Part shown: one piece after another, positions 1 to 9,909 of the stretch
Position numbering within the stretch: the stretch's first letter is position 1
Layout: each line of letters opens with the position of its first letter
From: Candidatus Pantoea edessiphila
Lineage (GTDB): Bacteria; Pseudomonadota; Gammaproteobacteria; Enterobacterales; Enterobacteriaceae
Length of the DNA: 64,000 nucleotides
Reading direction: 5' to 3'
Assembly: GCF_002933355.1 (NCBI RefSeq)
Contig: NZ_PDKU01000001.1
Coordinates: 248,001 to 312,000 of the forward strand
Notes under the pieces: model-generated
What the model was told of the DNA's origin: nothing
Seen by the model: the letters and a program-made list of their open reading frames with translations, nothing else
Databases searched by the model: none
Position numbers and translations under genes: made by a program

Positions 1-229
1 GATGCCAGCAGTAACTGCAGGATGGTTATTGAGTTTTACTTTATCTATGGATGACGTTATAGTATCTTCATTTGTCACTAGTCCTGATTTTGAAATATTA
101 CCATTAAAAATTTACTCAATGGTTAAAGTTGGAATATCTCCAGAGGTAAATGCAATTACAGTAATTTTAGTATTAGTATCACTATTATTAGTAGCCAGTA
201 GCCAGTTATTACTGAATAAAAATAAATAA
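1..229 (+). CDS. potC: Spermidine/putrescine ABC transporter permease PotC, C-terminal part
   Basis: The reading frame enters from the left edge of the window and ends at 229, so only about the last 75 residues are present. The visible part contains the conserved stretch AGWLLSFTLSMDD and KIYSMVKVGISPEVNA typical of PotC, followed by a last hydrophobic membrane segment. PotC is one of two inner-membrane permease subunits of the PotABCD polyamine importer. It lies 12 bp upstream of potD in the same orientation, the order of the E. coli potABCD operon. The tail after the last membrane segment is short (NKNK) compared with E. coli. Identity is by recognition of the conserved sequence; the true start lies outside the window. 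Confidence 0.93.
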   Translation, partial: MPAVTAGWLLSFTLSMDDVIVSSFVTSPDFEILPLKIYSMVKVGISPEVNAITVILVLVSLLLVASSQLLLNKNK

Positions 230-241
230 GGGAGAATTACA

Positions 242-1285
242 ATGAAGTATTTTGCTCAATTTTTTATTGGTATATTATTGATGCTATTTACTACAGTACA
301 AGCGCAATCACCTAATAATGTATTATATTTTTACAACTGGACTGAGTATGTACCTTCAGGATTATTAGAACAATTTACTAAAGAGACAGGTATTAAAGTT
401 ATCTATTCAACTTATGAATCCAATGAAATTATGTATTCTAAGTTAAAAACATGGAAAAATGGTTCTTATGATTTAGTAGTTCCATCAAGTTATTTTGTTG
501 CTAAAATGCGTAAGGAAAAAATGCTACAGAAAATAGATAAAATTGCATTAACTAATTTTAAGAACCTTGATCCTAATTTATTAAATAAACCATTTGATCC
601 TAATAATAATTATTCTATTCCATATATTTGGGGTGCTACTGTTATTGGAGTTAATTCTGATGAAATTAATCCAAAAAGTATTACCAGTTGGGCTGATTTA
701 TGGAAACCTCAATATAAAAAAAGTTTACTATTAATAGACGATGCTCGTGAAGTTTTTCAAATAGCACTACGTAAACTTGGTTATTCAGGTAACACTAGAG
801 ATTTAAAACAAATTAAGACTGCCTATGAAGAATTGAAAAAGCTAATGCCAAATATAGTAGCATTTAATTCTGATAATCCTGGAAATCCTTATATGCAAGG
901 AGATGTCTTGTTAGGTATGGTTTGGAATGGTTCTGCTTATGTGGCGCGTCAATCTGGTGCACCATTAGAAACTATTTGGCCTAAAGAAGGTGGGATATTT
1001 TGGATGGATAATCTTTCTATTCCAATACATGCTAAAAATATAAAAGGTGCTTTAAAATTAATTAATTTTTTACTGCGTCCAGAAATAGCAGCAAAAGTTT
1101 CTATATCTATCGGGTATCCTACTGCAAATAAAGAAGCAAAGAAATTTTTACCAAAAAAAATAACTAATAATACATTATTATATCCACCTAACGATATATT
1201 ACAAAAAGGTGAATGGCAAAATGATGTAGGAGATGCTAGTCGAGAATATGAAATTCTATTTCAAAAACTTAAAGCTGATCATTAA
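242..1285 (+). CDS. potD: Periplasmic spermidine/putrescine-binding protein PotD
   Basis: Captures polyamines in the periplasm and delivers them to the PotABC importer. The 347 residues match the usual family length of 348. An N-terminal signal peptide of about 22 residues ends in the cleavage motif AQA/QS. Residues known from E. coli PotD to contact polyamine are visible: Trp33 and Tyr36 in NWTEY, the acidic pair in DDAREVFQ and the WMD motif in GGIFWMDNLS. A GGGAG ribosome site precedes the ATG, and potC ends just upstream, so the two are cotranscribed. Retention of a polyamine importer suggests dependence on host polyamines; this is inference because biosynthetic genes are not in view. Confidence 0.96.
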   Translation: MKYFAQFFIGILLMLFTTVQAQSPNNVLYFYNWTEYVPSGLLEQFTKETGIKVIYSTYESNEIMYSKLKTWKNGSYDLVVPSSYFVAKMRKEKMLQKIDKIALTNFKNLDPNLLNKPFDPNNNYSIPYIWGATVIGVNSDEINPKSITSWADLWKPQYKKSLLLIDDAREVFQIALRKLGYSGNTRDLKQIKTAYEELKKLMPNIVAFNSDNPGNPYMQGDVLLGMVWNGSAYVARQSGAPLETIWPKEGGIFWMDNLSIPIHAKNIKGALKLINFLLRPEIAAKVSISIGYPTANKEAKKFLPKKITNNTLLYPPNDILQKGEWQNDVGDASREYEILFQKLKADH

Positions 1286-1333
1286 ACAATAATTTAATCA
1301 ACATGAAATAAAAATCGAAAATATTGAAGTATT

Positions 1334-4300
1334 ATGATTAATAAACAACGTTACCCTATACCTAAAAGAGCAGGTGATATTTATCATTTAGGTCAATTAG
1401 TCGGTAATTCATGTATAATGGAATATACAAACATAATTGAAAATTATTTTGGTCTTATATTAATAGTAACATCAAACACACAAGATTCTCTTCAGCTTTT
1501 TAGTGAAATAAGCCAGTTAACTAAACATTATGTTAATCATTTTCCTGATTGGGGAATCGCTCCCTATAGCAGATTATCTCCTAATCAAAATATTATATCG
1601 AATAGAATTTCTATACTTTGTCAATTATCTAAAATAAAGCATGGAATAATAATTATATCAATAAAAACATTAATGCAATTAATTTGTCCTAGTGATTTTT
1701 TATATTGTAATACATTATTAATAAGACAAGGTGAAAAATTATCAAATAATTATTTTAAAAACAAATTGGAGAAAATTGGTTATAAACTTGTTGACCACAT
1801 ATTAGAACCGGGCGAATATAATATAACAAAAAGTTGTTTATATGATTTGTTTCCTATAGGATATGATCGGTGTTATCGTATCAATTTATTTAATGATGAT
1901 ATCCATGATATTAATGAAATAGATTTAAAAGAACAAAAATTACTTAATAGAGTATCAGAAATTAACTTATTTCCTAAACATGAATTTCCAACAAATAAAG
2001 ATGCACTAAAATTTTTTTGTAATCGTTGGAAACGGTATTTTAACAAAACAAATAGTAATAAAGATTACATATATCAAAATATTGATATGGGAATTTTACC
2101 AGCTGGTATTGAATACTGGTATCCTCTTTTTTTTGATAAACCGTTATTTACCTTTTTTGATTATCTTCCATTAAATACCATAATTATTAATCATAGTACA
2201 TTAGAAAAATCGGCAGCAAATTTTTGGCAAAACATTCAAAAATTTTATGATGATAATAATATTAATTCTAATAGATCTTTACTAAAGCCAACTAATTTAT
2301 GGATAAAACCAGATTGTTTAATAAACAAATTGAATGATTGGCCTCAAATAAAAATAACTGATAAAAAACTACCTAAAAAACAAAACAATATTAATCTAGG
2401 ATATCAACTACTTCCCCCATTAATTTCCAAGAAAGACAATAAGTTTTCTTTGAAATATTTAGCTAGATTTATTAAAAAATTTAATGGTTATATAATACTG
2501 TTTGCTAAAAATAAAATTTATCAAACAAAAATTCAAAAATTGCTTGAATATATTGAATTAAATCCTGTTATAATAAACAATTTTAATGAATCAAAATACA
2601 AAAAGCTTAGTTTGATGATTGGTAATATTCGTAGTGGATTCATAGATACTATGAACAATAAAGCCATAATCTGTGAAAATGATATAATTAATAAAAATTT
2701 TAATACTTGGGATAAAGATGAAAAAAATTGGAATCAATCTAATTTAGATAAATTTATTTTTGATATTGAAAGAATAAGTCATGGACAACCAGTGGTGCAT
2801 TTAGAACATGGTATTGGTCGCTATATGGGTTTAATCACAATTAAAACAAATAATATTGACTCTGAATATTTGATTCTTTCTTACGCGGATGATACTAAAC
2901 TCTACGTACCGGTATCATCACTTCATTTAATTAGTTGTTATATAGGTTATACGAATGACAATATACCACTTCATAGATTAGGTAGTGATATATGGTTGCG
3001 TGCACGCCAAAAAGCTATTGAAAAAATTCGTGATGTTGCAGCAGAACTTTTAGATATTTATGCTAATCGCAATTTAAAGTGTGGTTATTCCTTTAAATAT
3101 AATAAAAGTAGATATCAGTCTTTTTGCAGTAATTTTCCTTTTAATATTACATTAGATCAACAAAAAGCTATAAATGAAGTAATAGAAGATATGTGCAAAC
3201 CCATCACCATGGATAGATTAATATGCGGTGATGTTGGTTTTGGTAAAACTGAAGTAGCAATACGTGCTTCTTTTATTGCTGTTGAGGATAAAAAACAAGT
3301 TGCAATTCTTGTCCCTACAACTATTTTAGCACAACAATATTATGAAAACTTTAAAAACAGATTTAATAATTGGTCTGTTAAAATTGAAATGTTATCTGAT
3401 TTTAGAACTGATAAAGAACAAAAATCTATATTAGAACAAACTAAAAAAGGTGCAATAAATATTCTAATCGGTACACATAAAATATTAAATAAAAATATTA
3501 AGTGGAAGAATTTAGGTTTATTAATTGTTGACGAAGAACATCGTTTTGGAGTATGTCAAAAAGAATATATAAAAGCTATATATAGTGATATAGATATAAT
3601 AACATTAACAGCAACACCAATTCCACGCACGTTACATATGGCTATAACTGGTATGCGCGATATTTCTATTATTGCTACTCCACCTGAGTATCGTTTACCA
3701 GTTAAAACTTTTGTTTCTGAATTTAATTCTGAAATTATACGTGAGGCAATTTTACGAGAGATTTTAAGAGGAGGACAAGTATATTATCTACATAATAAAG
3801 TTAGTGATATTGAAAAAATAGCTAATTATATAAGCAAATTAATACCGGAAGCTCGTGTAACCATTGCTCATGGACAAATGCCTGAAAGTGATTTAGAACA
3901 AGTAATGAATGATTTTTGTTGTCAATATTTCAATGTTTTGGTCTGTACTACAATTATTGAAAATGGTATGGATATCCCAAATGCAAATACAATTATTATT
4001 GATCGTGCTGATAGGCTTGGTTTAGCACAATTATATCAATTAAGAGGACGAGTGGGACGTTCACATTATCAAGCATATGCTTGGTTATTAATTCCCAGCC
4101 AAAAATTTATTACTAATAGGGCTACTAAAAGATTTGAAGTAATTTCCTCTTTAAAAGAGTTAGGAACTGGTTTTACATTAGCAATTAGTGATTTAGAAAT
4201 TCGTGGATCAGGTGAAGTACTTGGCGAAAAACAGAGTGGACAGGTAGAAATACTTGGTTTATCACTTTATATGGAATTATTAGAAAATTATATTCACGAT

Positions 4301-4795
4301 ATCAAGAGTAATAAATCTTCTTCGATTTCGATAGAAGATCTAGTCAATAATAAAAACATTGAAATAGAACTTCAAATACCAGCTATTATTCCTGAATATT
4401 TTATTAAAAATGCAAACACTCGTCTGTCGTTATATAAAAAAATTGCAACTGCTACAAGTGAATATAATCTTCAAGAACTACAAAATGAAATGATTAATAA
4501 TTTCGGTTTATTACCTGATGCAACAATTAATTTATTAAAAATTGCATCAATACGATTACAAGCTCGTCAATTAGGGTTATGTAAAATAAAAGTTAATGAT
4601 ACAGGAGGTTATTTCGATTTTTCCTTAAAAAACAAGGTTGATCTTATTAAATTAGTTAATTTAATACAAAAAGAACCTGATAAATGGAAATTTGATGGAA
4701 ATACGAAACTACGAGTTTACTGTAATGAAATAAAATCACAAAATTCACGTATAGAATGGATAAAAAATTTCATTACTTATTTATTGATTGTCTGA
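1334..4795 (+). CDS. mfd: Transcription-repair coupling factor Mfd
   Basis: An ATP-driven translocase that removes RNA polymerase stalled at DNA lesions and recruits the UvrA/UvrB excision machinery. At 1153 residues it is full length (E. coli 1148). The N-terminal UvrB-like region is intact, the CarD-like RNA-polymerase interaction region (HGIGRYMGL) lies near residue 492, Walker A GDVGFGKT near 632, the DEEH box near 732, and the RecG-like motif QLRGRVGRS near 903, followed by the TRCF C-terminal domain. The start follows potD by 48 bp on the same strand. Many reduced genomes keep mfd while losing other repair genes, but uvrA/B are not in this window. The gene is convergent with hinT. Confidence 0.97.
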   Translation: MINKQRYPIPKRAGDIYHLGQLVGNSCIMEYTNIIENYFGLILIVTSNTQDSLQLFSEISQLTKHYVNHFPDWGIAPYSRLSPNQNIISNRISILCQLSKIKHGIIIISIKTLMQLICPSDFLYCNTLLIRQGEKLSNNYFKNKLEKIGYKLVDHILEPGEYNITKSCLYDLFPIGYDRCYRINLFNDDIHDINEIDLKEQKLLNRVSEINLFPKHEFPTNKDALKFFCNRWKRYFNKTNSNKDYIYQNIDMGILPAGIEYWYPLFFDKPLFTFFDYLPLNTIIINHSTLEKSAANFWQNIQKFYDDNNINSNRSLLKPTNLWIKPDCLINKLNDWPQIKITDKKLPKKQNNINLGYQLLPPLISKKDNKFSLKYLARFIKKFNGYIILFAKNKIYQTKIQKLLEYIELNPVIINNFNESKYKKLSLMIGNIRSGFIDTMNNKAIICENDIINKNFNTWDKDEKNWNQSNLDKFIFDIERISHGQPVVHLEHGIGRYMGLITIKTNNIDSEYLILSYADDTKLYVPVSSLHLISCYIGYTNDNIPLHRLGSDIWLRARQKAIEKIRDVAAELLDIYANRNLKCGYSFKYNKSRYQSFCSNFPFNITLDQQKAINEVIEDMCKPITMDRLICGDVGFGKTEVAIRASFIAVEDKKQVAILVPTTILAQQYYENFKNRFNNWSVKIEMLSDFRTDKEQKSILEQTKKGAINILIGTHKILNKNIKWKNLGLLIVDEEHRFGVCQKEYIKAIYSDIDIITLTATPIPRTLHMAITGMRDISIIATPPEYRLPVKTFVSEFNSEIIREAILREILRGGQVYYLHNKVSDIEKIANYISKLIPEARVTIAHGQMPESDLEQVMNDFCCQYFNVLVCTTIIENGMDIPNANTIIIDRADRLGLAQLYQLRGRVGRSHYQAYAWLLIPSQKFITNRATKRFEVISSLKELGTGFTLAISDLEIRGSGEVLGEKQSGQVEILGLSLYMELLENYIHDIKSNKSSSISIEDLVNNKNIEIELQIPAIIPEYFIKNANTRLSLYKKIATATSEYNLQELQNEMINNFGLLPDATINLLKIASIRLQARQLGLCKIKVNDTGGYFDFSLKNKVDLIKLVNLIQKEPDKWKFDGNTKLRVYCNEIKSQNSRIEWIKNFITYLLIV

Positions 4796-4845
4796 TTAAA
4801 TCTTATTTAGATATTTAAGTATTTTACAAATTATATTATTTCAGT

Positions 4846-5190
4846 TTATATCATAGGACCCAATGCTTTACCTCCTAATAGATGCATATGAACATGATAA
4901 ATTTCTTGTCCAGCATGTTTATTGCAATTTATTATAAGACGATAACCACTTTCATTAATTTTTTCTGCTCTTGCAATTTTAGCAGCAACTAAGAACATTC
5001 TTCCTAGTGTTTTTTCATGTTCATTTTTAACTTCATTAATACTTGGGATGAGTATGTTTGGTACAATTAAAACATGTGTCGGTGCTTTAGGTGATACATC
5101 ACGAAACGCTGTTACTAATTCATCTTGATACAGAATATCAGATGAAATTTCATGTTTAATGATTTTACTAAAAATAGTTTCTTTTAACAT
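4846..5190 (-). CDS. hinT: HIT-family purine nucleoside phosphoramidase HinT
   Basis: Hydrolyses AMP-lysine and other nucleoside phosphoramidates. The 114-residue protein carries the family signature HVHMH with His99, His101 and His103; the middle histidine is the catalytic nucleophile in this family. The N-terminal ETIFSKII and the conserved NILIPS segment are nearly the same as in E. coli. It ends at GPMI, a few residues shorter than E. coli HinT (119). An AAGGA ribosome site lies before the ATG. It is the last gene of the leftward run tmk-holB-tatD-ptsG-hinT, the same order as in E. coli, and converges with mfd. Confidence 0.95.
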   Translation of the reverse strand: MLKETIFSKIIKHEISSDILYQDELVTAFRDVSPKAPTHVLIVPNILIPSINEVKNEHEKTLGRMFLVAAKIARAEKINESGYRLIINCNKHAGQEIYHVHMHLLGGKALGPMI

Positions 5191-5233
5191 AAAATGTTTC
5201 CTTTACATACTAGAACATACAATATATTATATG

Positions 5234-6664
5234 TCATAATTTCATATAATCATCTATATCAGTTTTAATATTGCCAGATTTAGTACCGAAAATAACTTGA
5301 ATACCACATCCAGATACAAGAACACCTCGTGCACCAAGATTTTCTAATTCCTCTCTATTTACTTTATCAGTATCTAATACTTTTACTCGAAGACGCGTAA
5401 TACAAGCATCAAGACTAGTAATATTGTTTTTACCCCCAAAAGCTATAATTAGCTTACGTGCTGTTTCTCTATTAGTTAAGGACAATTGATTATTATTAAA
5501 ATTTTCACGTCCTGGTGTCTTAAAATCAAATTTAATAATTAAATAACGAAATAATACATAATATGCTAAAGAATATACAATACCTATAATTGGAAATAAC
5601 CAAATTTTAGATCCATTTCCACTTAAAATAATAAAATCAATTAAACCATGTGAAAAACTAGTTCCATTACGCATGTTAAATAAAATACATACAGGAAATG
5701 CTATACCAGCTAATATAGCATGTATTATATAAAGAACAGGAGCAACAAACATAAAAGAGAATTCAATAGGCTCAGTAATACCAGTTAAAAATGAAGTTAA
5801 CATAGCCGTAACCATAACACCACCTATTCTTGAACGATATTCAGATTTAGATGTATGCCAAATGGCAAGTGCTGCTGATGGTAACCCATACATTTTAAAA
5901 AGAAATCCACCAGATAATTTACCTGCAGTTGAATCTCCCGCCATATATCTTGGAATATCACCATGGAATATTTGTCCAGATGTGTTGACAAATTCACCAA
6001 CTTGCATTTGAAAAGGAACATTCCAAATATGATGCAAACCTAAAGGCATTAAAATACGCTCAACTAATCCGTAAATACCAAAAGCAACCACTGGATTTTG
6101 ATAGGCAGCCCATTGTGAAAACCGTTCAATAGTAAATCCTACAGGCGGCCAAATAACAGCTAGTAATATACCTATAATAATTGCAACTAGTCCTGAAACA
6201 ATTGGTACGAAACGTTTTCCTGAAAAAAAACCTATATATTCTGGTAATATAATACGATAAAATTTATTAAACATATATGATACTAAAAACCCTATTATAA
6301 TACCTCCTAAGACACCAGTATCAGTAAGATGTTGTATTTTAATATTTTGCACTGTATCACATAAAATTAATGAAGATACTGTCAACATAGTTTTTACCAT
6401 TATACCATAAGCTACTACAGTAGCTAATGCTGAAACTCCATCATTATTTGTAAAACCTAGTGCTATACCTATTGCAAAAATTAATGGCATATTAGAAAAC
6501 ACCGATTCTCCAGCTTCTGCCATTACATGTGATATTGTACTAGGCAATATACTAAAATTAGCTGATCCTAAACCTAATAAAATACCTGCAATTGGTAATA
6601 CTGATATTGGTAGCATAAGTGATTTACCAATTTTTTGTAAGTTAGAAAAAGCATTTGTTAACAT
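5234..6664 (-). CDS. ptsG: Glucose-specific PTS enzyme IIBC, PtsG
   Basis: Imports glucose across the inner membrane and phosphorylates it to glucose 6-phosphate, with phosphate coming from EI, HPr and IIA-Glc. It has 476 residues (E. coli 477). Residues 1 to about 385 form the multi-span IIC membrane domain, including the conserved [10 protein letters not shown] motif. The C-terminal IIB domain has the phosphorylated cysteine in [10 protein letters not shown], at residue 421 as in E. coli. Its neighbours are tatD upstream and hinT downstream. Retention of a complete glucose PTS permease suggests host sugar as the carbon source. The other PTS proteins are not in this window. No SgrS-like target could be judged by eye. 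Confidence 0.97.
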   Translation of the reverse strand: MLTNAFSNLQKIGKSLMLPISVLPIAGILLGLGSANFSILPSTISHVMAEAGESVFSNMPLIFAIGIALGFTNNDGVSALATVVAYGIMVKTMLTVSSLILCDTVQNIKIQHLTDTGVLGGIIIGFLVSYMFNKFYRIILPEYIGFFSGKRFVPIVSGLVAIIIGILLAVIWPPVGFTIERFSQWAAYQNPVVAFGIYGLVERILMPLGLHHIWNVPFQMQVGEFVNTSGQIFHGDIPRYMAGDSTAGKLSGGFLFKMYGLPSAALAIWHTSKSEYRSRIGGVMVTAMLTSFLTGITEPIEFSFMFVAPVLYIIHAILAGIAFPVCILFNMRNGTSFSHGLIDFIILSGNGSKIWLFPIIGIVYSLAYYVLFRYLIIKFDFKTPGRENFNNNQLSLTNRETARKLIIAFGGKNNITSLDACITRLRVKVLDTDKVNREELENLGARGVLVSGCGIQVIFGTKSGNIKTDIDDYMKL

Positions 6665-6758
6665 AGTGTAAAACTCCTATAATATACATCTATTTTATTA
6701 GACAATGAGATAGGGGCACTTATTAATTAATAAGCTTGATATTAATATGATTATTAAA

Positions 6759-7538
6759 TTAATTAATAGATACTTGAAATAATCTTAAAAAATTATTAGT
6801 AGTTTCTTCTGCTAATATTTCTATATCTATATTTTTTATCATAGCAACATATTCAGCAATATCTCTAGTATAGGCTGGCTGATTTTCTTTACCACGGTGT
6901 GGAATTGGAGTAAGGTAAGGCGAGTCTGTTTCAATCAAAATGCGGTTAATTGGCACATAACGTATAATTTTATCTAGTTGTTGATTTTTATTAAAAGTTA
7001 CTATACCAGAAAAAGAGATATAAAATCCCATGTCTAATAACTTACGTGCCGCGATTTGATTTTCTGAAAAACAGTGTAATACACCGCTGCATACTTCACT
7101 TTTTTCTTCCTTTAAAATATTTAAAGTATCTGTGATGGCATTTCTTGAATGAACTATAATTGGTTTTTTTAGATGAATTCCAGCACGAATATGATTTCGA
7201 AAAGAAATTTGTTGATTTATTTTATTATTTTGACGATAATGGTAATCCAATCCAGTTTCACCTAATGCAATTACTCGATCATCTGCAGCTAAATAATAAA
7301 AGTCCTTATTATTATATGATTCTGGATTATTAAGTGGGTGCACTCCACAGGAAAGTGCAATGTTTTTATGTTTACCGACTAGTTTCTTTAGATTTTTAAA
7401 ATCTGATAAATCAGTAGATACTGCGAGCATGAATTTTACGTCACGTAACACTGCTTTTGTTATAACATCGTCAATGTTATGATGATTGTTTTTATAATCT
7501 AATAAATTGAGATGGCAATGTGAATCAACAATAAACAT
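6759..7538 (-). CDS. ycfH: TatD-family metal-dependent deoxyribonuclease YcfH
   Basis: A TatD-family TIM-barrel hydrolase with likely 3'-5' DNase activity. It begins FIVDSHCHLN, where the HxH pair is the first metal ligand set, and continues with GVHPLN, ALGETGLDYHY, VIVHSRNA, GVLHCFSE and ETDSPYLTPIPHRGK, all diagnostic of YcfH. I place the start at the second ATG (7538), giving 259 residues. It matches the E. coli N-terminus and has a GAG-type ribosome site just upstream, whereas the ATG at 7550 would add four residues not seen in the family. It sits between holB (22 bp upstream) and ptsG, the E. coli order. The physiological role is not well defined in the family. Confidence 0.9.
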   Translation of the reverse strand: MFIVDSHCHLNLLDYKNNHHNIDDVITKAVLRDVKFMLAVSTDLSDFKNLKKLVGKHKNIALSCGVHPLNNPESYNNKDFYYLAADDRVIALGETGLDYHYRQNNKINQQISFRNHIRAGIHLKKPIIVHSRNAITDTLNILKEEKSEVCSGVLHCFSENQIAARKLLDMGFYISFSGIVTFNKNQQLDKIIRYVPINRILIETDSPYLTPIPHRGKENQPAYTRDIAEYVAMIKNIDIEILAEETTNNFLRLFQVSIN

Positions 7539-7560
7539 AAATTTTCTCATATAATTGAAA

Positions 7561-8547
7561 TTAACTAAAAATTATTGAATTAGTTATATTAGTTCTAAAA
7601 GATCTTAATAATATATTAGCAAGCATTAATTCTTTACTTACTGAAGTTTTATGAATTGATTTATTTTTATAGTTTATCCAATCGTATATCATACTACTTA
7701 GATTGTTAAACGAAAAAAACTTAGAGAATAAAAAAATGACATCTGTACGATCTATATTAGTCAAATGCTCTGTTATATTATTTTGCATTTTCATAGCATC
7801 TAATATTAAAGATATTAACCAATGAATACAGATACTATCATTTTCATGAATAATAGGTAATAATTGTAAAATATCTTTCTTAATTGCAAATAATAAATTA
7901 TCATATAATTCTTTTCTAAGAAACCAATTTTTTTCTATAAGATTTAATGCTGTAACAGGTATTCCATGGCTTAAACGTAGTGCAGATATAATAGATTTTT
8001 CTTCTTGGACACATTGTTGTTGTAACCATATTAAACTACTGTGTTCACTAGGAGGACATAAATTTAATACAATACAGCGACTACGTATTGTTAATAATAC
8101 TTTTGAAATATTTTGCGTACTAAAAAAAAAGAAAACATTAGGTGGTGGTTCTTCAATTATCTTTAATAAAGCATTACCAGCTGATTGAGTAAGTATGTCT
8201 ATATTTGCTAACCACACAATTTTTTTATTACCTTGCTGTGCGCACTGATATAGATTACATACTAAATTTCTAATTATTTCTATACCTAAATTTTCTTTTC
8301 TTTGAGTATTGATTATATAATAATCCGGATGACTATTTAACTGCATTAATTTACAACCATTACATATTTGACATGTTTTTAAACCAATCGGTTTATGACA
8401 TAATAGCCAAGAACTTAATTTGCGAATAAGTATTTCTTTTCCAATACCTTTGATTCCGTTAACTATCATTGTAGGATGTTGAAAACCATTCTGATATTGA
8501 GTAATGATTTGTATATAGGTTTGATCCAACCAAGGATAATCATTCAT
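7561..8547 (-). CDS. holB: DNA polymerase III delta-prime subunit HolB
   Basis: Part of the clamp-loader complex that places the beta clamp on DNA. The 328-residue protein has the N-terminal PWL motif of HolB, a zinc module with four cysteines (C..TCQICNGC, about residues 50-64), and the segment NALLKIIEEPP followed by RSRC. The start is taken at the ATG that overlaps the tmk stop codon as ATGA (8544-8547), implying translational coupling; an in-frame ATG five codons earlier lies inside tmk. The Walker-A-like loop reads GIKGIGKE, with a lysine but no following Ser/Thr. Delta-prime normally does not bind ATP productively, so this probably remains inactive. Confidence 0.93.
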   Translation of the reverse strand: MNDYPWLDQTYIQIITQYQNGFQHPTMIVNGIKGIGKEILIRKLSSWLLCHKPIGLKTCQICNGCKLMQLNSHPDYYIINTQRKENLGIEIIRNLVCNLYQCAQQGNKKIVWLANIDILTQSAGNALLKIIEEPPPNVFFFFSTQNISKVLLTIRSRCIVLNLCPPSEHSSLIWLQQQCVQEEKSIISALRLSHGIPVTALNLIEKNWFLRKELYDNLLFAIKKDILQLLPIIHENDSICIHWLISLILDAMKMQNNITEHLTNIDRTDVIFLFSKFFSFNNLSSMIYDWINYKNKSIHKTSVSKELMLANILLRSFRTNITNSIIFS

Positions 8548-9179
8548 TTTATTTTTAGCCAATTAAATAAAGAATTTTTTAAATTCTGAATAACAGTATC
8601 TAAAGATTTAGTTGCATCAATAAATATTATACTATTATCTTTTCTAACTATATCTAAGTAACAATTACGAGTGCGCTCAAAGAAACTTAATGATTCTTGT
8701 TCGATTCGATCTAAATCACCTTTTTTTTGTAGTCTTCGTAAACATATATCAGGAGTGATATCTAAATAAAAAGTTAGATTAGGATAAATATCATCTAATA
8801 CCATAGATTTAAGATGATGAATCAAATTCTTATCTAATTGCCTACCACCACCTTGATAAGCTTGTGATGAGAGATCATAGCGGTCGCTAATCACCCATTT
8901 ACCAACATTTAAAGCTGGTTTAATAACATTTTCCAACAATTGCACTCGTGCGGCATACATGATTAATAATTCTGCTTTGTCTGATATAAATTCTTTTTTT
9001 GTGTTTTTTTTAATTATATAACGTAAACTTTCTGCTATAGGAGTACCACCAGGTTCTCTAGTAAGCACAATATTTTTCTTACTAATACCATATTCATTTA
9101 ATGTTTTGATAATAATACTACAAGCAGTAGTTTTGCCTGAACTTTCTAAACCTTCTACAGTGATAAATTTATTTTGCAT
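8544..9179 (-). CDS. tmk: Thymidylate kinase Tmk
   Basis: Phosphorylates dTMP to dTDP using ATP, an essential step of dTTP synthesis. The 211 residues are close to E. coli (213). The P-loop GLESSGKTT lies at residues 9-17, the DR-Y type motif appears as SDRYDLSSQAYQG, and the dTMP-binding REPGGTP is near residue 41. It overlaps the holB start by four bases. In E. coli pabC and mltG lie between acpP/fabF and tmk. Here about 350 bp of non-coding DNA separates tmk from acpP and those genes are gone. Confidence 0.96.
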   Translation of the reverse strand: MQNKFITVEGLESSGKTTACSIIIKTLNEYGISKKNIVLTREPGGTPIAESLRYIIKKNTKKEFISDKAELLIMYAARVQLLENVIKPALNVGKWVISDRYDLSSQAYQGGGRQLDKNLIHHLKSMVLDDIYPNLTFYLDITPDICLRRLQKKGDLDRIEQESLSFFERTRNCYLDIVRKDNSIIFIDATKSLDTVIQNLKNSLFNWLKIK

Positions 9180-9473
9180 TTTTTATTTTTATCATTAACA
9201 AAATATAGTTTTATAAATATTTTAATATGTAAAATAGTTACTGAAATCAATAATATTTTATTAAATTTATTTAAATAAATTATCATGTTTAAAAAAATCA
9301 CTATATTGATGTTATCTACATAATTGTTTTTTTTAGAACATAGGTTTACGAAAATAACCTTAATTATATTTATTAAATTTAATTTTGATTTATTGTATAT
9401 ATTAATTTACTATCTTTAATAATTAAATAATGCTTATATATACAATCTAATTCATCAAAATTGAATTAATTTA
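9180..9473. other. Gene-free AT-rich gap where fabF, pabC and mltG would lie
   Basis: No open frame with a recognisable product was seen on either strand. In E. coli fabF, pabC and mltG occupy this position between acpP and tmk. Nothing resembling them survives here by eye. The left end must contain whatever promoter drives tmk-holB-tatD-ptsG, since the acpP terminator lies immediately upstream of it. Confidence 0.6.
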
Positions 9474-9516
9474 TAAAAAAATCCAGATAGCTATTATCTA
9501 TTTTAGCTATCTGGAT
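9474..9516 (-). terminator. Rho-independent terminator of acpP
   Basis: A perfect inverted repeat has arms ATCCAGATAGCT (9481-9492) and AGCTATCTGGAT (9505-9516). Read on the minus strand it is followed by a run of seven T (plus-strand A at 9474-9480). It lies 17 bp past the acpP stop codon, so it should end the fabH-fabD-fabG-acpP transcript. It is one of the strongest stem-loops in the window. Confidence 0.85.
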
Positions 9517-9532
9517 GGATTAATTATCTTAT

Positions 9533-9769
9533 TTAGTTTTTGTGGTCATTAATATAATCTATCGCTGCCTGAACGGTAGTGATTTTTTCAGCTTCTTCAT
9601 CTGGAATTTCAGTATCAAACTCTTCTTCCAAAGCCATTACCAGCTCAACGGTATCAAGAGAATCAGCACCTAGGTCATCTACAAAAGATGCAGAATTAGT
9701 GACTTCATCTTCTTTTACACCTAGTTGTTCACAGATGATTTTCTTAACTCGTTGTTCGATATCACTCAT
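9533..9769 (-). CDS. acpP: Acyl carrier protein AcpP
   Basis: Carries growing acyl chains as thioesters on a 4'-phosphopantetheine arm. The 78 residues match the E. coli length, and the attachment motif [18 protein letters not shown] contains the modified serine (DSL, near residue 37). The sequence is among the most conserved in the window and is richer in G+C than its neighbours, in line with strong constraint on a highly expressed gene. It is last in the fabH-fabD-fabG-acpP order, followed at once by a strong terminator. Confidence 0.98.
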   Translation of the reverse strand: MSDIEQRVKKIICEQLGVKEDEVTNSASFVDDLGADSLDTVELVMALEEEFDTEIPDEEAEKITTVQAAIDYINDHKN

Positions 9770-9909
9770 ACTATTTAATTTCCTGTCAAAACTCGCTTAT
9801 GCGATGATTTCATAGTTTATAAAATATTAAAAAGGATGCAACAAAATCTAATAGAATCAAAATAATAATATTGTTATTTTAAAAGCAAATAGTTTATAGA
9901 AACTAATAA

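Noticed and set aside
1334-4795. Suspicion that mfd had lost its N-terminal UvrB-like region
   Set aside because: The N-terminal 450 residues align with E. coli Mfd throughout (for example LPAGIEYWYPLFF), so the gene is full length.
9579-9815. A 78-codon serine-rich frame antisense to acpP
   Set aside because: It is a mirror of the strongly constrained acpP codons with no ribosome site.
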